Notes: a model not told the origin generated them from the sequence alone. A DNA stretch of 64,000 bases from JAVBQJ01 sp045585875 (GCA_045585875.1 JAZMZH010000005.1:1-64000), one strand, 5' to 3'; numbered from the stretch's first letter, positions 49,668 to 59,036 are shown. Numbers and translations are program-made.

Positions 49668-50972
49668 ATGGGACGAACCATTGTCGAAAAGATATTCGAC
49701 GCGCATCGGCTTGATTCTCCCGGGGAGGGCGTCTCCATTTTGCGCCTGGACCGGGTTTTCTGTCACGAGATCACCACTCCCATCGCCATTAACGACCTGG
49801 TTTCCCAGGGCCGCGACCGGGTTTTCGATCCCGAGGGGATCAAGGCGGTGATCGACCATGTTTCGCCGGCCAAGGACTCCAAGACCGCCGAGCAGGGCAA
49901 GACCCTCCGGGACTGGGCCCGCCGTCACGGCATCAGGGATTTCTTCGACATCGGGAGCAACGGCGTGTGTCACGCCATTTTTCCGGAAAAGGGTTTCGTC
50001 CGTCCCGGATACACCATCACCATGGGGGATTCGCATACCTGCACGCACGGCGCGTTCGGGGCTTTTGCCGCCGGGGTCGGCACCACCGATCTCGAGGTGG
50101 GCATCTGCAAGGGCGTGGCCATCATGCGGGATCAGAAGACCATCAAGGTGAACGTCTCCGGGCGTCTGCGGAAAGGCGTCTGCGCCAAGGACCTCATCCT
50201 GGAGATCATCCGCGTCCTGACCGTCAACGGCGCCACCGACCATGTCATCGAGTTCACCGGCGAATGTGTGGATCATCTCTCCATGGCCGGACGCATGACC
50301 CTCTGCAACATGGCGGTGGAGGCCGGGGCCACCAGCGGCATCTGTTGTCCGGACCGGGTGACCGCCGAATATCTCTGGCCCTTCATCCGGGACGAATACG
50401 CCTCCGTGGAGGCCGCGGTCGAGGCGTGGCGGGTCTTCCGGCCCGATCCCGACGCGGTGTACGCCCGGGTGGTGGAGATCGACGCATCCCTCCTGGAGCC
50501 GGTGGCCACCTACGGATACAAGCCGGATTGCGTGAAGCCGGTTGCCGCGTTTGCCGACACCCCGGTGGATCAGGTGTACATCGGCAGCTGCACCAACGGC
50601 CGCTACGAGGATCTGGAGGCCGCCGCCGAGGTGCTGGCCGGACGCAGGATCGCCCCCGGCATCCGGGCCATCGTGAGCCCGGCCACCAGCGAGGTTTACG
50701 CCCGGGCGATGAAGTCCGGGATTTTGCAGATCTTCGCGGACGCGGGATTTTGCGTCACCAATCCCACCTGCGGCGCCTGTCTGGGGATGAGCAACGGCGT
50801 GCTGGCCCGTGGCGAAGTCTGCGCCTCCACCACCAACCGCAATTTCAACGGGCGCATGGGCGCGGGCGGGATGGTGCATCTCATGAGTCCGGTCACCGCC
50901 GCCGCGACGGCGCTGGCGGGACGGATCGTCAATTCGTCTTTGTGGCAAGCGGGACAGGAGGCAGACAAATGA
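49668..50972 (+). CDS. leuC: 3-isopropylmalate dehydratase / homoaconitase large subunit
   Basis: A 434-residue aconitase-family large subunit. HEITTPIAIND, GDSHTCTHGAFGAFAAGVGTTD, and the cluster Cys residues in IGSCTNGRYED and NPTCGACLGMSNG are present, with CASTTNRNFNGRMG following. The length of about 420-434 is that of the shorter, archaeal-type LeuC/HacA. It holds the [4Fe-4S] cluster that isomerises isopropylmalate in leucine synthesis. AAGGAGG precedes the ATG. It overlaps leuD by 4 bases. Confidence 0.92.
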   Translation: MGRTIVEKIFDAHRLDSPGEGVSILRLDRVFCHEITTPIAINDLVSQGRDRVFDPEGIKAVIDHVSPAKDSKTAEQGKTLRDWARRHGIRDFFDIGSNGVCHAIFPEKGFVRPGYTITMGDSHTCTHGAFGAFAAGVGTTDLEVGICKGVAIMRDQKTIKVNVSGRLRKGVCAKDLILEIIRVLTVNGATDHVIEFTGECVDHLSMAGRMTLCNMAVEAGATSGICCPDRVTAEYLWPFIRDEYASVEAAVEAWRVFRPDPDAVYARVVEIDASLLEPVATYGYKPDCVKPVAAFADTPVDQVYIGSCTNGRYEDLEAAAEVLAGRRIAPGIRAIVSPATSEVYARAMKSGILQIFADAGFCVTNPTCGACLGMSNGVLARGEVCASTTNRNFNGRMGAGGMVHLMSPVTAAATALAGRIVNSSLWQAGQEADK

Positions 50973-51493
50973 AGAATTTTTCCGGAAGCATACTTTTTCT
51001 CGACCGTTCGGACATCAACACCGACGAAATCATCCCCGCCCGTTATCTGACCGAGGCGACCAAGGCGGCGCTGAAACCCTACTGTCTGGAGGATCTCCGG
51101 CTGGAGGGATTCGACTCCCGGCGGGATGTCCCGGGCAAGAACGTCATCGTCACCCGTTCCAATTTCGGCTGCGGCAGTTCCCGGGAGCACGCGGCCTGGA
51201 CGCTGGAGTGCAACGATATCACGATGGTCATTGCCGTCAATTTCGCCCGCATCTTCCGTCAGAACATGTTCAACTGCGGCATGATCGCGGCGACGCTCTC
51301 CCCGGAGGAGATCGACGAAATATTCAAGGTTTTTTCGGGGGCTCCGGCCCGCTGCGAAACCGATTTTGAAAAAGGCCGCGCGGTCATAACCGGTTCGGGG
51401 CAGCGGCGGGAATACAGTTTTGAAATTTCCGGTTTCGACCGGGAGCTGGTCGCGGCCGGGGGCTGGCTGGCCTACGCCGACCGGAAATACTGA
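50969..51493 (+). CDS. leuD: 3-isopropylmalate dehydratase / homoaconitase small subunit
   Basis: A 174-residue swivel subunit: DRSDINTDEIIPARYLTEA and RSNFGCGSSREHAAWTL are the substrate-binding loops. The loop after IIPARYL is TEA, between the YLRT and YLVY forms, so substrate choice (isopropylmalate or a homologue) is not settled by reading. It is coupled to leuC through ATGA. valS follows 12 bases later, perhaps in the same transcript. Confidence 0.9.
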   Translation: MKNFSGSILFLDRSDINTDEIIPARYLTEATKAALKPYCLEDLRLEGFDSRRDVPGKNVIVTRSNFGCGSSREHAAWTLECNDITMVIAVNFARIFRQNMFNCGMIAATLSPEEIDEIFKVFSGAPARCETDFEKGRAVITGSGQRREYSFEISGFDRELVAAGGWLAYADRKY

Positions 51494-51505
51494 CGGGAGT
51501 TTTTT

Positions 51506-54166
51506 ATGAGCGAAAAAGAGATGGCAAAGGCGTATCTGCCTCATGATATTGAATCCAAATGGTTTCCCTTCTGGGAGCGTCACGGGGATTTTCACGGCAC
51601 GGCGGGGACGGGGCGGAAACCCTACTCCATCGTCATCCCGCCTCCCAACGTGACCGGCATCCTGACCCTCGGGCATGTGCTGAACAACACCCTTCAGGAC
51701 ATCCTCTGCCGCCGCAAGCGGATGCAGGGGTACGAGGTCGTGTGGTTCCCCGGCACCGACCACGCCGGGATCGCCACCGAGGCCAAGGTCAACAAATTTC
51801 TCCGCACCCATGAGAACATCACCCGGGACGACCTGGGCCGGGAGGAGTTCATCCGCCGGGTCTGGGAGTGGAAGGAAAAGTACGGCGGCACCATCATCCG
51901 GCAGCTCCGGACTCTGGGCTGTTGCTGCGACTGGGAGCGGGAGCGCTTCACCATGGACGAGGGGCTCTCCCGGGCGGTGCGAAAGGTTTTCGTGGAGCTT
52001 TACAACAAAGGCTATATCTACCGGGGCAGCCGGATGATCAACTGGTGTCCCGTGGCCAAGAGCGCCCTTTCCGACGAAGAGGTGATCTACCGCGACGTGC
52101 CGGGCAAGTTTTATCACATCAGCTATCCCCTTGCCGACGGCAGCGGCGCGCTGATCGTGGCCACGACCCGTCCGGAAACCCTCTTCGGCGACACCGCCGT
52201 GGCGGTGCATCCCGACGATCCCAGGTACCGGGATCTCGTGGGCAAAATGGTGAAGCTGCCCCTTACCGACCGGGAGATCCCCATCATCGCCGATCGGCAC
52301 GCCGATCCGGAGAAGGGCACCGGGTGCGTCAAGATCACCCCGGCCCACGATCCCAACGACTTCGCCGTGGGGGAGCGTCATCATCTGCCGGTGATCAACA
52401 TCTTCAACAGCGACGCCACCACCAACGGCAATGTGCCGGAGGCCTACCGCGGTCTGGACCGTTTCGAGGCCAGGGAGCGGGCGGTAAAGGATCTGGAGGC
52501 CGCCGGTCTGCTGGTGAAGGTGGAGGATATCGTTCACTCGGTGGGGTATTCGGAGCGGGGCGACGTGCCCATCGAGACGATGGTGAGCAATCAGTGGTTC
52601 TGCAATATGAAGCGCCTGGCTGCCCCGGCCGTCGAAGCTGTCAAATCCGGCAGGATCAAATTTTACCCGGAGCGCTGGAGCAAGACCTATTTTCACTGGA
52701 TGGAAAACATTCAGGACTGGTGCATCAGCCGTCAGATCTGGTGGGGGCACCGCATCCCGGCCTGGTACAACGATGACGACAACTCGGTGTACGTGGGGAT
52801 GACCCCTCCCGACAAGCCGGGGAAGTGGCGCCAGGAGGAGGATGTGCTCGACACCTGGTTTTCCAGCTGGCTGTGGCCGTTCAGCATCATGGGGTGGCCG
52901 GAGAAGCCCCCCGAGCTGGGGTATTTTTATCCGACCAACGACCTGGTGACGGGGCCGGACATCATATTCTTCTGGGTGGCCCGCATGATTATGGCGGGAT
53001 GCGAATTCATGGGCGAGGTGCCCTTCCGCAATGTTTACTTCACCAGCATCATCCGGGACGAACAGGGGCGCAAGCTCTCCAAATCCCTGGGGAACTCCCC
53101 CGACCCGCTGGACGTGATCGCCGAGTACGGCGCCGACGCCCTGCGCTTCAGCATCGTCTACATCGCTCCGGTGGGCATGGACATCCGCTACAGCAACGAA
53201 AAGTGCGAACTCGGCCGCAATTTCGCCAACAAGCTCTGGAACGCCTGCCGTTTCCGGCGGATGCAGGGCGGCGTTTCCGCGGATTTCGAGACATTGCCCG
53301 CGGCGGCGGCCGCCGCGCTCTCCAACGATGAAAAATGGATGCTCTTCAAGCTGTCTGAAGCGGTGAAGAACATCAACGCGGCTCTGGACGACTTCCGGTT
53401 CCACTCCGCCTGTCACGCGCTCTACGATCTGGTGTGGAGCGACTTCTGCGACTGGTTCGTGGAGGCGGAAAAGGCTCCGCTGCGCGCCGGAGGCGCCGAA
53501 AAGGAACGCGCCGTGGCGGTGCTGGATTTCGTCCTCTGCCGGATCCTGCGGCTGCTGCATCCCTTCATGCCTTTCATCACCGAGGAACTGGCGCACCAGC
53601 TGGATTTCCTCGGAGACGACGAGACTCTGGTGGGCAGCCGCTGGCCGGAGGACGGCGAACTGGCCTTCGCCGGGGCGTACGCCTCGACGGCGGACCGGGT
53701 TTCGGGGAAATTCGAACTGGTGGGCGCCGGACGTGCTCTGAAGTCCAACTCCAACATCCCCGACGGCAAAAAGGTGGCGTTTTACATCCAGGCCAAAGCC
53801 GCGGATGCGGAGTTTCTCCGCGGCGATCTGGCCTCTCTGGAGCGTTTGCTCAACGCATCCGGCGTGGAAATCTCCGAAGCCGATTACGACGCCGGGAAAT
53901 CGGGGGCCGCGCCGCACCGGGTCTGCTCCTCCGGCACGATCTTTCTGCCTCTTGCCGGATTGGTGGACGCGGAGGCGGAGCGCGCCCGTCTGGAGAAGCA
54001 GTATCGGGAGCTGGAGGGCTGGATCAAAGGGGCCCGGGCCCGTCTCGGCAATGAGAAGTTCCGGGCCAACGCTCCGGCTCAGGTGGTGGCGGACGCGGAG
54101 GCGAAACTCCGGGAGATGCTCGATAAGCAGTCCCGGGTCTCCGAGCTGCTGGCGGCGCTGAAGTGA
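51506..54166 (+). CDS. valS: Valyl-tRNA synthetase
   Basis: An 886-residue class I synthetase. HIGH is present as LTLGH in PPPNVTGILTLGH, KMSKS as KLSKS in GRKLSKSLGNSPDP. The editing domain (TTRPETLFGDTAVAVHP, ITPAHDPNDF) and the C-terminal coiled coil (ARLEKQYRELEGWIKGARARL) that holds tRNA are complete. GACGGGAG is the ribosome site. It charges tRNA-Val in the cytoplasm. Confidence 0.97.
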   Translation: MSEKEMAKAYLPHDIESKWFPFWERHGDFHGTAGTGRKPYSIVIPPPNVTGILTLGHVLNNTLQDILCRRKRMQGYEVVWFPGTDHAGIATEAKVNKFLRTHENITRDDLGREEFIRRVWEWKEKYGGTIIRQLRTLGCCCDWERERFTMDEGLSRAVRKVFVELYNKGYIYRGSRMINWCPVAKSALSDEEVIYRDVPGKFYHISYPLADGSGALIVATTRPETLFGDTAVAVHPDDPRYRDLVGKMVKLPLTDREIPIIADRHADPEKGTGCVKITPAHDPNDFAVGERHHLPVINIFNSDATTNGNVPEAYRGLDRFEARERAVKDLEAAGLLVKVEDIVHSVGYSERGDVPIETMVSNQWFCNMKRLAAPAVEAVKSGRIKFYPERWSKTYFHWMENIQDWCISRQIWWGHRIPAWYNDDDNSVYVGMTPPDKPGKWRQEEDVLDTWFSSWLWPFSIMGWPEKPPELGYFYPTNDLVTGPDIIFFWVARMIMAGCEFMGEVPFRNVYFTSIIRDEQGRKLSKSLGNSPDPLDVIAEYGADALRFSIVYIAPVGMDIRYSNEKCELGRNFANKLWNACRFRRMQGGVSADFETLPAAAAAALSNDEKWMLFKLSEAVKNINAALDDFRFHSACHALYDLVWSDFCDWFVEAEKAPLRAGGAEKERAVAVLDFVLCRILRLLHPFMPFITEELAHQLDFLGDDETLVGSRWPEDGELAFAGAYASTADRVSGKFELVGAGRALKSNSNIPDGKKVAFYIQAKAADAEFLRGDLASLERLLNASGVEISEADYDAGKSGAAPHRVCSSGTIFLPLAGLVDAEAERARLEKQYRELEGWIKGARARLGNEKFRANAPAQVVADAEAKLREMLDKQSRVSELLAALK

Positions 54167-54196
54167 TCGGGAAAAACAAAACCATTGGAGGATAAA

Positions 54197-55060
54197 ATGA
54201 AATTTGCCGGTATTTACACCGCCATGGTCACGCCCTTCCGCGACGGAGCCGTGGACTGGGCTGCCCTGGAACGACTGGTGGAGCAGCAGATCGCCGGAGG
54301 TGTTGCCGGGCTGATTCCGGTCGGCACCACCGGTGAATCGCCGACTCTCAACTACGAAGAGCATGCCAAAGTGATTTCCGAGGTGGTGCGGATCGTCGCC
54401 GGACGCTGTCAGGTCATCGCCGGCACGGGGTCCAACTGCACCGCCGAGGCCATCGAACTCACCCGCCATGCCCGGGAGGCCGGAGCCGACGCCAGCCTCC
54501 AGGTCACGCCTTATTACAACAAGCCGACGCCGGAGGGGCTCTTCCGGCATTTCGCCGCGGTTGCGGAAAAGGGCGGGCTGCCGGTGGTGCTCTACAATGT
54601 CCCCGGCCGCAGCGGCGTGCCCATCCCGGTGGATGTGATCGCGCGGCTCTCCAAACTGGAGATGGTGCAGGCGGTGAAGGAGGCGGCGGGCTCCGTGGAT
54701 CGGGTTTCCCAGATCCTCGACGCCTGCGATATCGCGGTGCTCTCCGGAGACGATTCCCTGTTTCTGCCCATGATGGCGGTGGGGGCCCGCGGGGTCATCA
54801 GCGTGGCCAGCAACATCATTCCGGCGGAGATGGCGGAGATGTACGGCGCCTGGTGCGCCGGAGACGCGGCCAAAGCCGCGGCGATGCACCGCCGTTATTA
54901 TCCGCTTTTCCGGGATCTCTTCATCGAAGCCAATCCGATCCCGGTGAAGGAGGCCATGGCGCGTCTGGGATGGATTGCCCTTGAGTACCGTCTGCCCCTG
55001 TGCGAAATGACCGCCGAGCATCGCGAGAAACTTTATAAAACCATGGACAAGTGCCTTTGA
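54197..55060 (+). CDS. dapA: 4-hydroxy-tetrahydrodipicolinate synthase
   Basis: A 287-residue TIM-barrel aldolase of lysine and peptidoglycan synthesis. Lys161 in AVKEAAG forms the Schiff base, Tyr133 in LYNVPGRSG and GTTGESPTL are the other active-site parts. GGAGG stands before the ATG. The stop overlaps the start of the next gene. It is 18 residues from valS end by 30 bases, so a joint transcript is probable. Confidence 0.96.
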   Translation: MKFAGIYTAMVTPFRDGAVDWAALERLVEQQIAGGVAGLIPVGTTGESPTLNYEEHAKVISEVVRIVAGRCQVIAGTGSNCTAEAIELTRHAREAGADASLQVTPYYNKPTPEGLFRHFAAVAEKGGLPVVLYNVPGRSGVPIPVDVIARLSKLEMVQAVKEAAGSVDRVSQILDACDIAVLSGDDSLFLPMMAVGARGVISVASNIIPAEMAEMYGAWCAGDAAKAAAMHRRYYPLFRDLFIEANPIPVKEAMARLGWIALEYRLPLCEMTAEHREKLYKTMDKCL

Positions 55061-56169
55061 TGGACATGGCCGACGGAGAAATTTCCCGGATCACGGTCAT
55101 CATTCCGGCTTTGAATCCCGACGGCCGCCTGACGGAGCTGATCGACCGTCTTGTCGAACGCGGATTCCGCCGGATCACGGTGGTCAACGACGGGAGCGCT
55201 CCGGAGTATGCCGGGGTTTTCGTCGAAGCCGGCGCGCGGCCCGGGGTGAAGGTGCTGGCTTTCCCGGAAAACCGGGGCAAGGGGGCGGCGCTCAAGTACG
55301 CCTTTGCCGATGAGATCGCCTCGGATACGGAACAGGTCGGGTGCGTCACCGCCGATGCCGACGGCCAGCATCTGCCCGATGACATCGTCGCGGCGGCCCG
55401 GGAACTCCTGCGGCATCCGGACGCGCTGGTCATGGGGGTGCGGAGTTTCGCCTCCGAAAACGTTCCGGCCAAGAGCCGATTCGGCAACTGGCTCACCCGA
55501 AAGGTGTTCCGGATCTTTTCCGGGGTCAACTGCTCCGACACCCAGACCGGTCTTCGGGCCATGGGCCGCAAGCTCATGGCCGGGGCCGGAGCCGTGCCGG
55601 GAGACCGCTATGAATTCGAGAACCGCCATCTCCTGATGTGCGCCGTCTCCGGAGTGCCGCTGGTGGAGCTGCCCATCGCCACGGTTTACGAAAACGGCAA
55701 CAGCGGCACGCACTTCCGGCCGCTGGTGGACGGGGTGAAGATTTACGCTTCGCTGCTGGTGGGGCTGATCCGCCAGTTTTCGCTTTTCATCGTCGGCAGT
55801 CTGCTCTCGGCCGCGCTGGACCTCAGTTTGTACGCCGCCTTTTACACGCTGCTGGACGGCAGATTCGCCTACGCCATCGCGATGGCGGCGGTGCCGGCCC
55901 GGGTGCTGTCGGCGGGATTCAACTACACCTACAATCTGCTGGTGGTTTTCAGCAGTAAAATCGGGCAGCGCTCCTCCCGGATTCCCACCAGCATCGCCGG
56001 TTATTGCCTGCTGTGCGTGACGATCCTGCTGCTCTCCTGTTTTTTCACCGAAACGCTCAGCAGGCTCTTGCCCGGCCGCAACACGGTGTGGATCAAGGCG
56101 CTGGTGGATTTCGTCCTCTTTCTGGCCGGGTTTGCGGTTCAGAAGTTCCTGATCTTCCGCAAGTCATGA
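55060..56169 (+). CDS. Family 2 glycosyltransferase fused to a GtrA-like membrane domain
   Basis: About 369 residues. The first 230 are a GT-A glycosyltransferase: ITVIIPALNPDGRL, VVNDGSAPEY, FPENRGKGAALKYAF and TADADGQHLPDDI, the DxD-type metal site. The rest is four membrane helices (from about 245) of the GtrA type, seen in flippases of polyprenyl-linked glucose. The fusion suggests one protein that both makes and moves a lipid-linked sugar for envelope glycan. ATG 55060 overlaps the dapA stop; GTG 55051 is also possible. Confidence 0.85.
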   Translation: MDMADGEISRITVIIPALNPDGRLTELIDRLVERGFRRITVVNDGSAPEYAGVFVEAGARPGVKVLAFPENRGKGAALKYAFADEIASDTEQVGCVTADADGQHLPDDIVAAARELLRHPDALVMGVRSFASENVPAKSRFGNWLTRKVFRIFSGVNCSDTQTGLRAMGRKLMAGAGAVPGDRYEFENRHLLMCAVSGVPLVELPIATVYENGNSGTHFRPLVDGVKIYASLLVGLIRQFSLFIVGSLLSAALDLSLYAAFYTLLDGRFAYAIAMAAVPARVLSAGFNYTYNLLVVFSSKIGQRSSRIPTSIAGYCLLCVTILLLSCFFTETLSRLLPGRNTVWIKALVDFVLFLAGFAVQKFLIFRKS

Positions 56170-56870
56170 AGTATTCCGAAGTCCGGCCGGGGCTGTTTGT
56201 CAGCCGTCCCAATCGCTTTGTCGCGCTGGTCGATCTCGACGGCGGCCGGATCGCCGCCCATGTCAAAAATACCGGACGCTGCCGGGAACTGCTGGTCCCG
56301 GGCTGTGAAGTCTGGCTGGAAAAGGCCGCCGGTACGGACCGCAGGACGGCTTACGATCTGGTCGCGGTGCGCAAGATTCTGCCCGACGGCCGGTCCCTGC
56401 TCGTAAACATGGATTCCCGGATGCCCAACGAGGCTGCGGCCGAGTGGCTGCCGGGCTCCGGTCTGCTGCCGGAGGGGGCGGAGATCCGCCGGGAAGTCCG
56501 GTATCGGGATTCCCGTTTTGATTTTTACATGGAGGGAGGCGGACGCCGGATCTTCTGCGAAGTCAAGGGCGTAACGCTGGAGGAGGAGGGGAGGGCGCTT
56601 TTCCCGGACGCTCCCACCGTGCGGGGCGTCAAACACCTCAGGGAACTCACGGCGGCCCTCGGGGATGGGTTTGAAGCCTGGATTTTATTTGTGATTCAGA
56701 TGCGGGGAGTCCGGGTTTTCGCCCCCAACGACGCCGCCCATCCGGAATTCGGCAGGGCGCTGCGGGACGCGGTCGGGGCCGGAGTGCGGGTGCTGGCCGT
56801 GGATTCGCGGGTGACGCCGGACGGACTGACGATCAACGGTCCGGTGGAGACCGCGATAAAATTACGGTAA
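56166..56870 (+). CDS. sfsA: SfsA-family nuclease-like protein
   Basis: A 234-residue protein. RFVALVDLDGG, AAHVKNTGRCRELLVPG, and the C-terminal EVKGVTLEEEGRALFPDAPTVRGVKHLRELT with VIQMRG are typical of SfsA, which binds DNA and has a restriction-nuclease-like fold (the E-V-K motif). Once named for sugar fermentation stimulation. It overlaps the glycosyltransferase gene by 4 bases. Confidence 0.93.
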   Translation: MKYSEVRPGLFVSRPNRFVALVDLDGGRIAAHVKNTGRCRELLVPGCEVWLEKAAGTDRRTAYDLVAVRKILPDGRSLLVNMDSRMPNEAAAEWLPGSGLLPEGAEIRREVRYRDSRFDFYMEGGGRRIFCEVKGVTLEEEGRALFPDAPTVRGVKHLRELTAALGDGFEAWILFVIQMRGVRVFAPNDAAHPEFGRALRDAVGAGVRVLAVDSRVTPDGLTINGPVETAIKLR

Positions 56871-56977
56871 AATCCCGTTTCCCGGATTGACAAAACGCCG
56901 GGGACGGGTTAATTTATGAATACACCGGCTTATTTGGCGATTTGAGCCGGAAACTTCCGGAAAAGAAAGCCCGGCAC

Positions 56978-57829
56978 ATGAACAAGAAAGAACCTCTGGT
57001 CCTGTTTCTCAATGACGAAGTACAGCGGCTGCTGGATCATTTTGCCGGGCTTCTGGAGCTGCGCGTGACCTTTTATTCGCTGGACGGCACTCCGGTGCGG
57101 CGCGGTCATTCGATGATCAACACCTCTTTTTGCTCCTACATCCAGAATGAACTGGGGCGGCGGGAGCGATGTCTCCTCTCCGACCGGGACATGAGAAACC
57201 GGGCCGCCGAATCCCGCAGCACGCTGATTTACAGCTGTCACGCCGGTCTGCGGGAGGTGATTTCTCCGGTGATTATCGCCGGGAGGATCGCCGGATTTCT
57301 GATGTTCGGGCAGTTCCGGAACACTTCGGAGACGCCCGAGTGCGCCCTTGCCGCCTGCCGCACCGATGCGGAGCGCGCCGAATTGACCGAAAGGTTTCAA
57401 AATCTTCCCGTCATTGACGACAACCGGCTCGAGGACATCGTCGGCGTCTTTCAGATGCTGATCGATTACATCGCCGCCCGGGAACTCGCTTCGCTGGGCA
57501 GCGATCCCCTGCGTTCCGCCATCGACAGCTACATCGACGAGTACTACGCCGGAGAACTGCGCATCTCCGACATGGCCAACGTCCTCGGCAAGAGCGTGTC
57601 GTCCATATCCCAGTATTTGCGCAGCCGCTATCACACCACCTTTAAGGAGCTTCTGATCGCCCGTCGTCTCCAGGCCGCCGAAAAATACTGGAGGGAGCAT
57701 CCCGAGGCCTCCACCCGGGAGTGCGCGGCGGCGGCGGGTTTTCCGGACCAGTTTTACTTCTCCCGCATTTTCAAGAAGAAAAAGGGGATCACGCCCCGCG
57801 CCTACCGGGCGGCGTGGAACAACGCCTGA
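56978..57829 (+). CDS. PocR-domain AraC-family regulator
   Basis: A 283-residue regulator. Residues 1-165 look like the PocR ligand domain: FTFYSLDGTPV-like strand (VTFYSLDGTPV), CSYIQNELGRRERCLLSDRDM, CHAGLREVISPVII and GFLMFGQFR; the Cys residues are those shared by PocR domains. Residues 185-283 are an AraC double helix-turn-helix (ISDMANVLGKSVSSISQYLR; AAAAGFPDQFYFSRIFKKKKGITPRAYR). Such proteins sense small diols or hydrocarbons in some bacteria. No target genes stand next to it. Confidence 0.85.
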   Translation: MNKKEPLVLFLNDEVQRLLDHFAGLLELRVTFYSLDGTPVRRGHSMINTSFCSYIQNELGRRERCLLSDRDMRNRAAESRSTLIYSCHAGLREVISPVIIAGRIAGFLMFGQFRNTSETPECALAACRTDAERAELTERFQNLPVIDDNRLEDIVGVFQMLIDYIAARELASLGSDPLRSAIDSYIDEYYAGELRISDMANVLGKSVSSISQYLRSRYHTTFKELLIARRLQAAEKYWREHPEASTRECAAAAGFPDQFYFSRIFKKKKGITPRAYRAAWNNA

Positions 57830-57831
57830 AG

Positions 57832-57906
57832 CGCTCTCCGGAGTGCGGGACGGCGCGGGGTTCACAGCGCCGTATGCTCCCAATCAACGGCCTGATCCGG
57901 AGAGCG
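57832..57906. repeat. Structured repeat B, left copy
   Basis: CGCTCTCCGGA (57832-57842) and TCCGGAGAGCG (57896-57906) are a perfect 11-bp inverted repeat just after the regulator stop. Inside is GGCGC-GGGGTTCACA-GCGCC. A second copy of the inner part, with GGTGC-GGGGCTCACA-GCGCC, lies at 58825-58846, on the other side of the nucleotidyltransferase module. Confidence 0.6.
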
Positions 57907-57940
57907 GGAAGTTGAACCGTTGTTTCTCTGCTCGTCCGGC

Positions 57941-58108
57941 TTGTTTTTTTGCTGATTGATGCTATATTGAGTAAGCAGACGGCACTGTCCGAAGTCCCGG
58001 CATGTCTTTCGGGAGGCGCAAAAGTCCGAAACGGGAGCATCAGCTGCGAGCAGTCATGCTTCGATAACCTGTTTGATCGGGTTATCCGGAATCCGAAGGC
58101 GTCCCCGG
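57941..58108 (+). repeat. Dispersed structured repeat A, copy with promoter
   Basis: It begins with a promoter, TTGTTT (57941-57946), 16 bases, TATATT (57963-57968). GACGGCACTGTCCGAA (57978-57993) recurs with two changes at 59117-59132, and GCAAAAGTCCGAAACGGG (58018-58035) recurs exactly at 41356-41373. GATAACC (58063-58069) pairs with GGTTATC (58080-58086). The element makes up most of the leader before the module at 58135. Confidence 0.65.
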
Positions 58109-58134
58109 GGAGGGAACCGTCTGAGTACTGAGGA

Positions 58135-58332
58135 ATGCGGCAGATGGACATACGCGAACAAAAGATACGGCTGTGGCTTAAAAATCCGCCGGAAATGAAA
58201 TTTCCGGAGCCGCTCAACCTGCCTTCGTTTTCCAAAAAAAACTTTCGCAATTACGAAGAAATGAACGCGTGGAAACGCGAATATCTCAAGGCAATCGCCG
58301 AACAGGGCGGAATCCGATGGAAAGACTGCTGA
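58135..58332 (+). CDS. Small protein, partner of the nucleotidyltransferase
   Basis: A 65-residue (62 if from ATG 58144) charged protein: MDIREQKIRLWLKNPPEM, then FPEPLNLPSFSKKNFRNYEEM and AWKREYLKAIAEQGGIRW. It looks largely helical at both ends with a Pro-rich middle. GAGGA is close before the first ATG. Its last 16 bases overlap the next gene, so the two are made together. I do not know the family. Size and overlap with a nucleotidyltransferase make it a candidate antitoxin or partner; this is inference. Confidence 0.65.
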   Translation: MRQMDIREQKIRLWLKNPPEMKFPEPLNLPSFSKKNFRNYEEMNAWKREYLKAIAEQGGIRWKDC

Positions 58333-58769
58333 AACGTCTTAACGATGCCGGGGCCCGCTATGTGGTTATCGGCGGTCAGGCCATGCGGCAGCATGGAATG
58401 CCGCGTTTTACGCTCGACTGGGATATTTTTGTTCCGCCATTGGATCAGGACAATTTTGACAGGATCAATGCGGCTCTTGAGGATATACTTGATATGAAAC
58501 TGGAGAAATTGGATGTCGGAACCGGGGCCGGGTTTGTCCAGACCTTTCAGACCGATGCCGGAATCATTCAGTTTCACCTGTCTCCGCCCGGCCTGCCGAA
58601 GTTTTCCATCGTTGAAGCGAGAGCAATCACTTGCGATTATCACGGAGTCCCGGTGAAATACTTGAACTTGGACGACTTGCTGATTTCCAAACAGGCATCT
58701 TCCCGCGATAAAGATTCTGACGACATCCTTTTTTTGACGATCAAGAAACGGAGTCAGGGAAATTCCTGA
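58317..58769 (+). CDS. Nucleotidyltransferase-fold protein
   Basis: A 150-residue protein. YVVIGGQAMRQHGMPRFTLDWDIFV has the GG (19-20) and Asp34-x-Asp36 of the nucleotidyltransferase fold, and the HGxxR-T-D-D form of AbiEii/DUF6036-like proteins. The later part (VKYLNLDDLLISKQAS, KDSDDILFL) is the usual end of the family, with the third acid likely there. Relatives are parts of toxin-antitoxin or phage-defence pairs, but some are housekeeping. Codon use is less GC-rich than in the neighbours, which fits transfer. Confidence 0.7.
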   Translation: MERLLKRLNDAGARYVVIGGQAMRQHGMPRFTLDWDIFVPPLDQDNFDRINAALEDILDMKLEKLDVGTGAGFVQTFQTDAGIIQFHLSPPGLPKFSIVEARAITCDYHGVPVKYLNLDDLLISKQASSRDKDSDDILFLTIKKRSQGNS

Positions 58770-58817
58770 ATATCCGAGTCGATAAGCCGGACAGGTCGAA
58801 ACAGACCATGATCGGCC

Positions 58818-59036
58818 GGGCGGGGCGGTGCGGGGCTCACAGCGCCTGTGCTCCCGGCCAATGCGCCGGGGCCGCTCGCAGCCCCTGCGGGATGGTCCCT
58901 TGCCTGCGCGTCACCGGGATGGTCCCTGACGCTCCGGGACGGCCCCATCCCTCGGTATCACTCCGTACCCATCCGTACTCCGTAAGGCATTTCCGCAGCC
59001 GCTCCGGGGGGGAGCGTCGTCGTCGGGGCTTTTTTA
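58818..59036. repeat. Repeat-rich non-coding stretch with structured repeat B, right copy
   Basis: 58825-58846 holds the B hairpin. Then CGGGATGGTCCCT occurs twice (58888-58900, 58915-58927) and GGGACGGCCCC once. Near the end GCTCC-GGGGG-GGAGC and a GGGGCTTTTTT tract could act as a terminator for the module. No gene can be supported from 58770 to 59290. Confidence 0.5.

Noticed and set aside
50696..55021. Reverse-strand open frame of about 1440 codons
   Set aside because: Antisense shadow across leuC, leuD, valS and dapA.
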